From Tissierellia bacterium (GTDB taxonomy: Bacteria; Bacillota; Clostridia; Tissierellales; Dethiosulfatibacteraceae), in assembly GCA_007116605.1 (NCBI GenBank), contig SKID01000169.1, positions 1-6,456 on the forward strand: DNA of 6,456 nt. Direction: 5' to 3'. Below are positions 1 to 5,583 of this stretch, in pieces. The notes beneath the pieces are model-generated. The model saw only the letters and a list, made by a program, of their open reading frames with translations. It was not told the DNA's origin and made no database searches. How positions within the stretch are numbered: the first letter of the stretch is position 1; every line of letters begins with the position of its first letter. The translations under genes were made by a program, and so were the position numbers.

Positions 1-552
1 AGAGATCGATTGCCAATCGTATGGATACAAGACACCACGGGAATCGATGTAGGCGATGATGCTGAAAGAGCTGAATTATTAGGTCTTGGTCAATCATTGA
101 TTTACTCTATAGAAAACTCAGATGTACCCCAAATTGAAATTACTTTACGAAAAGGGACAGCAGCAGCCCATTATGTTTTAGGAGGACCGCAAGGAAACAA
201 TACCAATGCATTTTCTTTAGGAACAGCAACAACTGAGATAAATGTCATGAACGGTGAAACAGCAGCCACCGCCATGTATTCTAGAAGATTAGCTAAAGAT
301 AAAAAAGCAGGTAAAGACTTGCAACCGACAATTGATAAAATGAATCAACTCATTGATGAATACACTGAAAAATCAAAGCCAAAGTTTTGTGCTGAGTTAG
401 GTATGGTTGATGAAATTGTCAATATGACTGCTTTACGTAATTACGTTAAGGCCTTTACAAATGCAGCGTACCAAAATCCTAAATCCATCTGTGCATTCCA
501 CCAGATGCTATTGCCAAGAGCCATCAAAGAGTTTAACACGTTTAAAAAATAG
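1..552 (+). CDS. gcdA: Glutaconyl-CoA decarboxylase alpha subunit (carboxyltransferase), 5'-truncated
   Basis: The last 183 residues of the carboxyltransferase subunit of the Na+-pumping glutaconyl-CoA decarboxylase. It moves the carboxyl group of glutaconyl-CoA to biotin on a partner subunit, leaving crotonyl-CoA. The reading frame is open from the first base, so the TTG at position 10 is not the start; the real start lies left of the window. The family protein is about 587 residues, so roughly the C-terminal third is visible. In visible numbering, WIQDTTGIDVG (8-18), the glycine-rich AAAHYVLGGPQGN (54-66) and EINVMNGETAATAMYSRR (79-96) belong to the crotonase-like C-terminal carboxyltransferase domain, and the acyl-CoA/biotin chemistry is known for that fold. 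The tail FHQMLLPRAIKEF (167-179) closely resembles Acidaminococcus GcdA as I remember it. Propionyl-CoA and methylmalonyl-CoA carboxyltransferases are related, but the similarity and the hgd neighbours favour GcdA. The biotin carrier and membrane subunits are not in the window. Confidence 0.93.
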   Translation, partial: RDRLPIVWIQDTTGIDVGDDAERAELLGLGQSLIYSIENSDVPQIEITLRKGTAAAHYVLGGPQGNNTNAFSLGTATTEINVMNGETAATAMYSRRLAKDKKAGKDLQPTIDKMNQLIDEYTEKSKPKFCAELGMVDEIVNMTALRNYVKAFTNAAYQNPKSICAFHQMLLPRAIKEFNTFKK

Positions 553-559
553 TCATAAT

Positions 560-600
560 ATCTTATAGTGTAGAAGTGTTTCACTTCTATGCTATAAGAT
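560..600 (+). terminator. Strong hairpin after gcdA, possible terminator or mRNA 3' end
   Basis: The arms 560-578 and 582-600 pair over 19 consecutive positions, including two G-U pairs (569-570 with 590-591), around a 3-nt TTT loop. The hairpin begins 7 nt after the gcdA stop codon. Only two T residues follow the stem (601-602) before mixed sequence, so it is not a textbook intrinsic terminator in the + direction. It could terminate inefficiently, protect a processed gcdA mRNA 3' end, or act as a processing site. The helix itself is clear; its role is inferred. Confidence 0.55.
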
Positions 601-624
601 TTAGATGAAAACATTTGCAAGTGA

Positions 625-653
625 TTGATTATCAGAGGATTATTGGGGATAAT
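625..653 (+). promoter_or_regulatory. Candidate sigma-A promoter for gltS and the hgd genes
   Basis: TTGATT (625-630, four of six matches to TTGACA) is followed by a 17-nt spacer and GATAAT (648-653, five of six matches to TATAAT). This would start transcription near 660 and leave a leader of about 49 nt before gltS. A weaker overlapping alternative is TTGCAA (615-620) with GATTAT (638-643), also 17 nt apart. Lying just after the hairpin at 560-600, it would let gltS-hgdCAB be transcribed separately from gcdA. A short run of the unit TATGA (659-672) lies just downstream, in or next to the start region. Assigned by consensus matching only. Confidence 0.45.
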
Positions 654-708
654 AGATGTATGATATGATATGTGGAGTAAAAAATTGTGAAAACAAAGGA
701 GAAGATAC

Positions 709-1941
709 ATGCAATTTGAAATTCAAATGGATATACTAAAAACATTATTACTAGCAGTTGTACTTTTAGTTGTTGGACAAAAAATACGAGACAAATATGA
801 GTTTTTTACTAAGTACTGTTTACCATCAGCAGTTATTGGTGGTCTATTATTTTCAATTATCACTTTGGTTTTATATCAGTTTAATATAGCGAATTTCACA
901 TTTGACAGAACGCTACAAACATTTTTTATGAATGCATTCTTTGCTGCCAGTGGTTGTGGCGCAGGACTAGGTTTGTTGAAAAAAGGAAGTAAGCAAGTTG
1001 TGATTTTCATCGTCTTAGCAGCAGTTCTGGCATTCCTTCAAAATTTGGTAGCAGTAGGAGTGGGAACAGTTGTTGGTGTACAGCCATTAATCGCTTTAAT
1101 GACAGGTTCTATTCCTATGACAGGTGGTCATGGTAATGCGGCTGCATTTGCTCCAATTGCTCAAGAAATGGGTGCGCAAGGGGCAGTGAGTGTTGCTGTA
1201 GCAGCAGCAACCTTTGGTTTAGTAGCAGGTTCTATCATTGGTGGACCTATTGGAAATAGAATTATAACTAAAAAGGGCCTAGATAAGACAATTAATAATG
1301 GAAGAGGAGAAGCATTATCTCAGTATGAATTAGAGATGGCTAGCAAAAAAGAGCTACCATGCCTAGATAAAAAGAGAACGACAACAGCAATTTTCTTAAT
1401 AGCAATTTCTTTAGGACTAGGATCATATATCTTTGACTTTGCCAAAGTCGCTTTACCAAATGTGGTACTGCCTATTCATGTTATGTGTATGTTAGCGGGT
1501 GTTATTGTAAGAAATGTATACGATGCTTTCAATAAAAAAACCGACGAAGTATTATATCAAGAAATTGATGTAGCTGGCGATATATCCCTAGCAGTTTTTG
1601 TTTCCATGGCAATTATGTCAATGAGATTGTGGGAATTGGCTCAACTAGCCGTGCCATTATTAATACTTTTAGCAGCGCAAATTGTATTAGTCTATTTGTT
1701 TGCAACACAAATTACATTTAGAGCAATGGGTAAAGACTATGATGCAGCTGTTATGGCAGTCGGTCATGTTGGCTTTTCAACAGGTGCAGTTCCAGTTTCA
1801 ATGACCACCATGAAGACAGTCTGTGACAAGTATGTTTTTTCAAGGGTAGCATTCTTTGTGGTACCTTTAGTAGGGGGACTATTTAGCAACTTTACCAATG
1901 CGGCGATTATTACAGCATTTTTAAATTTCTTTGCCAACTAA
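709..1941 (+). CDS. gltS: Sodium/glutamate symporter GltS
   Basis: A 410-residue inner-membrane carrier of the glutamate:Na+ symporter (ESS) family, close to the 401 residues of E. coli GltS. It imports glutamate together with Na+. Most of the sequence is hydrophobic membrane segments. The two inverted halves each carry a glycine-rich reentrant-loop signature: GSIPMTGGHGNAA (133-145) and VGHVGFSTGAVPVS (351-364). Other family marks are GSIIGGP (174-180), LWELA (307-311) and the MGKDYDAAVMA stretch (340-350), which parallels E. coli GltS. A polar loop (about 184-224) links the halves. The ATG at 709 follows AAAGGAGA (695-702) at good spacing; a second in-frame Met at residue 7 has no comparable site. 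The gene sits between gcdA and hgdC, which suits a transporter supplying glutamate to this fermentation. Na+ coupling fits the Na+ extruded by the glutaconyl-CoA decarboxylase. Substrate is inferred from family and context. Confidence 0.95.
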   Translation: MQFEIQMDILKTLLLAVVLLVVGQKIRDKYEFFTKYCLPSAVIGGLLFSIITLVLYQFNIANFTFDRTLQTFFMNAFFAASGCGAGLGLLKKGSKQVVIFIVLAAVLAFLQNLVAVGVGTVVGVQPLIALMTGSIPMTGGHGNAAAFAPIAQEMGAQGAVSVAVAAATFGLVAGSIIGGPIGNRIITKKGLDKTINNGRGEALSQYELEMASKKELPCLDKKRTTTAIFLIAISLGLGSYIFDFAKVALPNVVLPIHVMCMLAGVIVRNVYDAFNKKTDEVLYQEIDVAGDISLAVFVSMAIMSMRLWELAQLAVPLLILLAAQIVLVYLFATQITFRAMGKDYDAAVMAVGHVGFSTGAVPVSMTTMKTVCDKYVFSRVAFFVVPLVGGLFSNFTNAAIITAFLNFFAN

Positions 1942-1971
1942 GCATTGTTAAGATCAAATCACTTGTAAATC

Positions 1972-1999
1972 GGGATAGTTTGCTGTAGCAAACTATCCC
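1972..1999 (+). terminator. Perfect 13-bp inverted repeat between gltS and hgdC
   Basis: GGGATAGTTTGCT (1972-1984) is exactly complementary to AGCAAACTATCCC (1987-1999). As RNA this is realistically a 12-bp stem with a TGTA loop. A short TTTT (2005-2008) follows after a 5-nt gap, giving a weak terminator-like tail. The stem ends only 9 nt before the hgdC ribosome binding site (2009-2013). It may reduce readthrough from gltS into hgdC, stabilise processed mRNA, or do both. No good promoter was found between gltS and hgdC, so readthrough is probably needed for hgdC expression. Confidence 0.6.
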
Positions 2000-2008
2000 T
2001 GTAGTTTT

Positions 2009-2013
2009 GGAGG
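2009..2013 (+). promoter_or_regulatory. Ribosome binding site that fixes the hgdC start
   Basis: GGAGG lies 5 nt before the ATG at 2019. An upstream in-frame TTG at 2007 would overlap this site and add only four residues (MEVI) absent from known HgdC proteins, so the ATG at 2019 is preferred. Confidence 0.85.
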
Positions 2014-2018
2014 TTATC

Positions 2019-2804
2019 ATGAGTGAGATATTCACGATGGGTATAGATGTAGGCTCTACATCATCAAAATGTATTATATTAAAAAATGGAAAAGAGATTG
2101 TTTCAAAATCAATGATTCCTGTAGGCGCAGGAACAAGTGGCCCAAGAAGGGTTGTAGAAGCGGTTTTAAGAGAATCAAAACTAAGCATAGAAGATTTGTC
2201 ATATATTTTAGCAACAGGCTATGGCAGACATATGATGGATTGGGTTCATTCTGAAATGAGTGAACTAAGTTGTCATGCAAAAGCAGCTTATTTTTTATAT
2301 CCCAATGTGAGAACAGTCATTGACATTGGCGGCCAAGATGCAAAGGTTTTAAGAATTAGCCCTCAAGGGATGTTAACTAATTTTGCTATGAATGACAAAT
2401 GTGCAGCAGGAACAGGACGATTTTTAGATGTGATGGCGAGAGTGATTGAAGTAGAAGTGGATGATTTAGGTGTACTGTCAGCTCAGTCGACGAATGTGAT
2501 CAACATTAGTTCAACTTGTACTGTTTTTGCTGAGTCAGAAGTCATTTCACAACTAGCTCAAAACACCCATATCAATGATATTGTAAGAGGAATTCATAGA
2601 TCTGTTGCAGGAAGAGTAGCAGGATTGGCTAAAAGAGTTGGTGTTGAAGATGATGTGGTGATGACTGGTGGCGTAGCAAAAAACAATGGCGTGGTAGTTG
2701 CTTTAGAGGAAGAATTATATAAGAAAATTCATGTTTCTCCATTGGCTCAATATGCAGGAGCACTTGGGGCGGCATTGTACGCTTTTGATAAAAGAGAGTC
2801 TTAG
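2019..2804 (+). CDS. hgdC: 2-Hydroxyglutaryl-CoA dehydratase activator (component A, archerase)
   Basis: A 261-residue ATP-dependent activator, essentially the length of Acidaminococcus HgdC (260). As a homodimer with one bridging [4Fe-4S] cluster, it hydrolyses ATP to push a low-potential electron into the HgdAB dehydratase and start its radical cycle. The actin/hexokinase-type (ASKHA) ATPase fold is seen in the phosphate motifs DVGST (10-14), DIGGQD (102-107) and MTGGVA (215-220). The two expected cluster cysteines are present: Cys128 in NDKCAAGTGRF and Cys167 in SSTCTVFAESE. LATGYGR (64-70) and AQYAGALGAALYA (243-255) are further family marks. It lies directly before the dehydratase subunit genes, as usual for these systems. 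Related activators serve benzoyl-CoA reductases and other 2-hydroxyacyl-CoA dehydratases; hgdA and hgdB next door support the hydroxyglutaryl-CoA assignment. Because it works catalytically, it can be made in smaller amounts than HgdAB. Confidence 0.95.
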   Translation: MSEIFTMGIDVGSTSSKCIILKNGKEIVSKSMIPVGAGTSGPRRVVEAVLRESKLSIEDLSYILATGYGRHMMDWVHSEMSELSCHAKAAYFLYPNVRTVIDIGGQDAKVLRISPQGMLTNFAMNDKCAAGTGRFLDVMARVIEVEVDDLGVLSAQSTNVINISSTCTVFAESEVISQLAQNTHINDIVRGIHRSVAGRVAGLAKRVGVEDDVVMTGGVAKNNGVVVALEEELYKKIHVSPLAQYAGALGAALYAFDKRES

Positions 2805-2920
2805 GTCAATGAAATCTTACAGAACGTGATTCACAGACTTTACATTGAATCTATCAGTTAGAGTTTTGACCAATTAATCATCAGATAAATGGTGAATAAA
2901 AATATTCATGGAGGAAAAAA
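2805..2920 (+). other. hgdC-hgdA spacer with several short inverted repeats
   Basis: This 116-nt spacer is long compared with the 1-nt hgdA-hgdB junction. It contains short complementary pairs: GGTCAA (2804-2809) with TTGACC (2866-2871), GATTCA (2828-2833) with TGAATC (2846-2851), TCAATG (2806-2811) with CATTGA (2843-2848), and TGAATA (2893-2898) with TATTCA (2903-2908). The first three share bases, so they partly exclude one another. The last forms a small AT hairpin touching the hgdA ribosome binding site GGAGG (2910-2914). No promoter with both elements at proper spacing was found. Pairings of 6 bp are expected by chance at this length, so function is uncertain. Confidence 0.3.
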
Positions 2921-4135
2921 ATGTCAGAAAAAATTCCAGCGAAAATAAGATTAAGATCAATTGTTGATAAAGTATATCAAAATGCATGGGATGCAAAAGA
3001 AAGAGGAGAGCCAGTGGGCTGGTCATCATCAAAATTCCCAGCAGAAATTGCTGAAGCATTAGGTTTAGCAGTATGTTATCCTGAGAATCAAGCAGCGGCC
3101 ATATCGGCTAAGCATGGCGGACAAAGAATGTGTGAACATGCAGAGGCCTTAGGATATGATAATGATATTTGTGGCTATGCGAGAATTAGTATGGCTTATG
3201 CTGCCGGATTTGAGGCGGAAGAAAAAGCCATGCCTCAACCAGATTTTTTATTGTGCTGTAATAATATTTGTAATTGTATGACAAAATGGTATGAAAACAT
3301 TGCCCGTATGCATGACATTCCTTTAGTAATGATTGATGTGCCTTATAATAATACAGTTGAAGTAGGCGATGACTATGTACAATATATTAGAGGGCAATTT
3401 GATGATGCGATCAAGCAGCTAGAAGAAATAAGCGGCAGGAAAATGAATGAAAAGAAATTTGAAGAGGTATGTGCAAACTCTAATCGTACCGCCAAAGCAT
3501 GGTTAAAAGTATGTTCTTATTTACAATATAAGCCATCTCCTTTTGCCGGATTTGATTTGTTTAATCATATGGCAGTGGTTGTAACTGCTAGGTGTAAATT
3601 AGAATCAGCATTAGCCTTTGAAGCATTAGCGGAAGAATTACAAGAAAATGTCAAAAACAATCACTCGACATGGAAGTATGAAGAAAAACATCGGATTATG
3701 TTTGAAGGAATACCCTGTTGGCCCCAGTTACAGCCTTTATTTAAGCCACTAAAAGAAAATGGTATGAATACGACAGCGGTCGTTTATGCACCGGCATTTG
3801 GATTTGCTTATAGTAATTTAGATGAACTGATGAAAGCATACTGTAAAGCACCAAATAGTGTTTGTCTAGAAACGGGTGTTGACTGGAGAGAAGGGATCTG
3901 TCGTGAAAACAAAGTGGATGGCATTCTAGTGCATTACAATAGAAGTTGTAAACCATGGAGTGGTTACATGCCTGAAATGGAACGAAGATTTAGAAAAGAC
4001 CTAGGTGTTCCCGTTGTAAGTTTCGATGGTGACCAGGCTGATCCAAGAAATTTCTCAGAAGCCCAATACAACACTAGAGTAGAAGGACTTTATGAAGTAA
4101 TGGAAGAATATAAGGCTAAGAAGGAGGCTAAATAA
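2921..4135 (+). CDS. hgdA: (R)-2-Hydroxyglutaryl-CoA dehydratase, alpha subunit
   Basis: A 404-residue subunit of component D, which with HgdB dehydrates (R)-2-hydroxyglutaryl-CoA to (E)-glutaconyl-CoA through a ketyl radical after activation by HgdC. Family marks in order: VGWSSSKFP (32-40), YPENQAA (53-59), CGYARIS (84-90), LLCCNNICNCMTKWYENI (110-127), FEGIPCWP (261-268), NRSCKPWSGYM (340-350) and FDGDQADPRNF (368-378). Cys84, Cys117 and Cys343 align with the three [4Fe-4S] ligands of the related 2-hydroxyisocaproyl-CoA dehydratase HadB, as I remember that structure. NICNCMTKWYENIAR and CKPWSGYMPEM resemble Acidaminococcus HgdA (477 residues) more than HadB or FldB, and this fits the pathway neighbours. 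It lacks a roughly 70-residue segment that the Acidaminococcus protein carries between AAGF (94-97 here) and MPxPDF (104-109). The start follows GGAGG (2910-2914) by 6 nt. A related 2-hydroxyacyl-CoA substrate cannot be fully excluded. Confidence 0.93.
   Translation: MSEKIPAKIRLRSIVDKVYQNAWDAKERGEPVGWSSSKFPAEIAEALGLAVCYPENQAAAISAKHGGQRMCEHAEALGYDNDICGYARISMAYAAGFEAEEKAMPQPDFLLCCNNICNCMTKWYENIARMHDIPLVMIDVPYNNTVEVGDDYVQYIRGQFDDAIKQLEEISGRKMNEKKFEEVCANSNRTAKAWLKVCSYLQYKPSPFAGFDLFNHMAVVVTARCKLESALAFEALAEELQENVKNNHSTWKYEEKHRIMFEGIPCWPQLQPLFKPLKENGMNTTAVVYAPAFGFAYSNLDELMKAYCKAPNSVCLETGVDWREGICRENKVDGILVHYNRSCKPWSGYMPEMERRFRKDLGVPVVSFDGDQADPRNFSEAQYNTRVEGLYEVMEEYKAKKEAK
4123..4127 (+). promoter_or_regulatory. 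hgdB ribosome binding site inside the end of hgdA
   Basis: GGAGG lies within the last codons of hgdA, 9 nt before the hgdB ATG. The hgdA stop codon (4133-4135) is between them, with one base separating stop and start. This layout favours translational coupling and equal production of the two dehydratase subunits. Confidence 0.8.
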
Positions 4136-4136
4136 G

Positions 4137-5279
4137 ATGTCAAATATCCAAACATTATTAAGTGCGTTTGATGCAATTGCTAAGAACCCTAAAAAACAAC
4201 TAGATGACTATATAAGTCAAGGGAAAAAAGCCATTGGATGTTTTCCTTATTATGTTCCAGAAGAGTTAGTCTATGCTTCAGGTATGGTGCCCTTTGGCGT
4301 TTGGGGTAAAACAGGTGGGAAAATCAATCTGGCTAAAGAGTATTTCGCAGCATTTTATTGTACGATTGCCCAACTAAATTTAGAGATGGGATTAGATGGG
4401 ACATTAGATGGCTTGTCAGGAGTGATCGCACCATCCATATGTGATACATTAAGACCCTTTACTCAAAACTTTAGAGTAGCATGTCCTGATATTCCATTTA
4501 TGTTCTTAGCCCATCCTCAAAACAGAAAAAAAGAATATGGTGTTAAATTTACAGAACAACAATATAATAAAATAAAGATAAAGCTTGAAGAAATTAGTGG
4601 TATTAAGATTACGAATGATAATTTAAATGAAGCCATAAAGATATATAATGAAAATAGAAAAGCAAGAAGAAGATTTATTGAATTAGCAGGTCAATATCCC
4701 CATATTATCACAGCGACTAGCCGAAGTGTGGTTTTAAAAAGTGCATTTTTTATGCTAAAAGATGAACATACAAAAATGTTAAATGAACTGAATGGTTTGA
4801 TTGAAGCATCACCCATAGAGCCTTGGAAAGGCAAAAAAGTCGTGACATCAGGCATAGTCTTAGACAGTCCATCTTTGTTGAAGATATTTGACGACAACCA
4901 GTTGGCAATCGTAGCTGATGATATGGCTCATGAATCTAGAGCTATTCGTGTAGATGTGCAAGAAAACACGAATCATCCTATGCAAGCATTAGCAGAACAA
5001 TTTGGAAACCAGGATTATGACACTTTATTATATGATCCGGAGCTTAACAAGAGACCGGGTTATCTTGTTGAAAAAGTCAAAAAGAGTCAAGCAGATGGTG
5101 TAGTCATTATGATCATGCAGTTTTGTGACCCTGAAGAAATCGAATTTCCATCTCTCAAAAAAGGTTTGGAAGAAGCAGGGATTCCCTACATAAAAATTGG
5201 AATGGACCAACAAATGACCAATTTTGGTCAAGCGCAAACATCACTGCAAGCTTTTGCAGATGTGTTAAGCACACTATAA
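4137..5279 (+). CDS. hgdB: (R)-2-Hydroxyglutaryl-CoA dehydratase, beta subunit
   Basis: A 380-residue partner of HgdA, matching the roughly 379 residues of Acidaminococcus HgdB. It belongs to the same 2-hydroxyacyl-CoA dehydratase (HgdB/BcrC-like) fold and supplies the second iron-sulfur centre of the heterodimer. Visible marks are GKKAIGCFPYYVPEELVYA (29-47), YCTIAQ (74-79), ICDTLRP (101-107), FLAHPQ (123-128), VTSGI (236-240), DD at 261-262 and IMQFCDPEEIEFP (326-338). Cys35, Cys102 and Cys330 are the cysteines in conserved contexts; which ones bind the cluster is inferred from related dehydratases. The C-terminal KIGMDQQMTNFGQAQTSLQAF region (353-373) is typical. A Lys/Asn/Ile-rich stretch (about 140-175) is more AT-rich than the rest but stays in frame and has counterparts in the family. 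The gene starts one base after the hgdA stop. I see no frameshift or missing motif. Confidence 0.95.
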   Translation: MSNIQTLLSAFDAIAKNPKKQLDDYISQGKKAIGCFPYYVPEELVYASGMVPFGVWGKTGGKINLAKEYFAAFYCTIAQLNLEMGLDGTLDGLSGVIAPSICDTLRPFTQNFRVACPDIPFMFLAHPQNRKKEYGVKFTEQQYNKIKIKLEEISGIKITNDNLNEAIKIYNENRKARRRFIELAGQYPHIITATSRSVVLKSAFFMLKDEHTKMLNELNGLIEASPIEPWKGKKVVTSGIVLDSPSLLKIFDDNQLAIVADDMAHESRAIRVDVQENTNHPMQALAEQFGNQDYDTLLYDPELNKRPGYLVEKVKKSQADGVVIMIMQFCDPEEIEFPSLKKGLEEAGIPYIKIGMDQQMTNFGQAQTSLQAFADVLSTL

Positions 5280-5298
5280 TTCGCTCACTCATTTTCTC

Positions 5299-5334
5299 TA
5301 GCCCTATGTCTTCCATTGTGAAGATATGGGGCTA
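5299..5334 (+). terminator. Terminator-like hairpin closing the hgd block
   Basis: Arms 5299-5313 and 5320-5334 pair over 15 bp, with two G-U pairs (T5305-G5328 and G5308-T5325), around a 6-nt loop. The outer half is GC-richer (TAGCCC with GGGCTA). It lies 19 nt after the hgdB stop. The following sequence (AATTTATTAT) is AT-rich but has only a 3-nt T run, so termination may be imperfect. Position and stem strength make it the best terminator for the hgd transcript. Confidence 0.6.
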
Positions 5335-5454
5335 AATTTATTATCAAAATTATAGTTTTGGGTAAGTATTGTGCTTCAGAATGCCCTTAGAGTTGATCCG
5401 ATGACTAACAGTATTAAGATACTTTAGAGCCAATAGAAAAGGATGTGTAACACT

Positions 5455-5476
5455 AGGTGGCGTTTCAACGTCATCT
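5455..5476. repeat. Short inverted repeat in the hgdB-IclR gap
   Basis: AGGTGGCGTT (5455-5464) pairs with AACGTCATCT (5467-5476) through ten positions, two of them G-U, with a 2-nt centre. As RNA this would be a 9-bp stem with a 4-nt loop. No T run follows on either strand. Role unknown; it may be part of a larger structured element with the hairpin at 5499-5558. Confidence 0.4.
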
Positions 5477-5498
5477 GAATACAAGGGTTATGTTGATG

Positions 5499-5558
5499 CC
5501 TAAAGGCTCAAACTAATATGACTCCTGCTTACGAAAGCAGAAGTCATATTACTTTAGG
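5499..5558 (-). terminator. Nested long hairpin downstream of the IclR gene, possible terminator
   Basis: The core pairs TAATATGACT (5514-5523) with AGTCATATTA (5542-5551), then after a C-A mismatch CTGCTT (5525-5530) with AAGCAG (5535-5540), closing a 4-nt ACGA loop. Outside it, CCTAAAG (5499-5505) is exactly complementary to CTTTAGG (5552-5558), stacked directly on the core on one side and separated by 8 nt on the other. It lies 25 nt beyond the minus-strand stop of the regulator gene, where its terminator is expected. Neither strand has a proper T run after the stem, so a structured RNA or an element end is an alternative. Confidence 0.45.
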
Positions 5559-5583
5559 TGATTGAACGAAATGCTAATTTTGA

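Larger units (their letters stand above)
5280..5583. other. 304-nt gap between convergent hgdB and the IclR gene, no gene found
   Basis: No frame on either strand holds a convincing gene. The longest open stretch noticed is on the minus strand (5487 to 5350): 45 sense codons with no ATG and no ribosome binding site. The gap holds three clear hairpins, at 5299-5334, 5455-5476 and 5514-5551, the last enclosed by outer arms at 5499-5558. A weak CAAAA/TTTTG pair lies at 5345-5360. Between 5361 and 5454 I see nothing I can assign. It could contain a decayed gene, a mobile-element scar or a small RNA, none of which can be shown here. Confidence 0.5.

Noticed and set aside
10..552. A 180-residue gene starting at the TTG at position 10
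   Set aside because: The frame is open to the first base and the homologous protein is far longer, so this is the 3' part of gcdA and not a separate short gene.
441..710. Minus-strand open frame of 89 codons overlapping the gcdA end and the gltS leader
   Set aside because: It is antisense to gcdA, runs through the strong hairpin and promoter region, and its translation shows no recognisable domain.
2007..2018. TTG start for hgdC at 2007
   Set aside because: It overlaps the GGAGG ribosome binding site for the ATG at 2019 and adds residues not seen in HgdC proteins.
2866..2894. Promoter before hgdA with TTGACC as the -35 element
   Set aside because: TTGACC at 2866-2871 is a good -35 match, but the position 17 nt downstream reads ATGGTG and no acceptable -10 lies at 16-18 nt spacing.
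3741..3956. Minus-strand open frame of 71 codons inside hgdA
   Set aside because: It lies wholly inside a conserved enzyme gene in another frame; the other antisense open frames within gltS, hgdC, hgdA and hgdB are dismissed for the same reason.
5350..5487. Minus-strand open stretch of 45 sense codons in the gap
   Set aside because: There is no ATG, no ribosome binding site before its only TTG, and no protein family I recognise in the translation.
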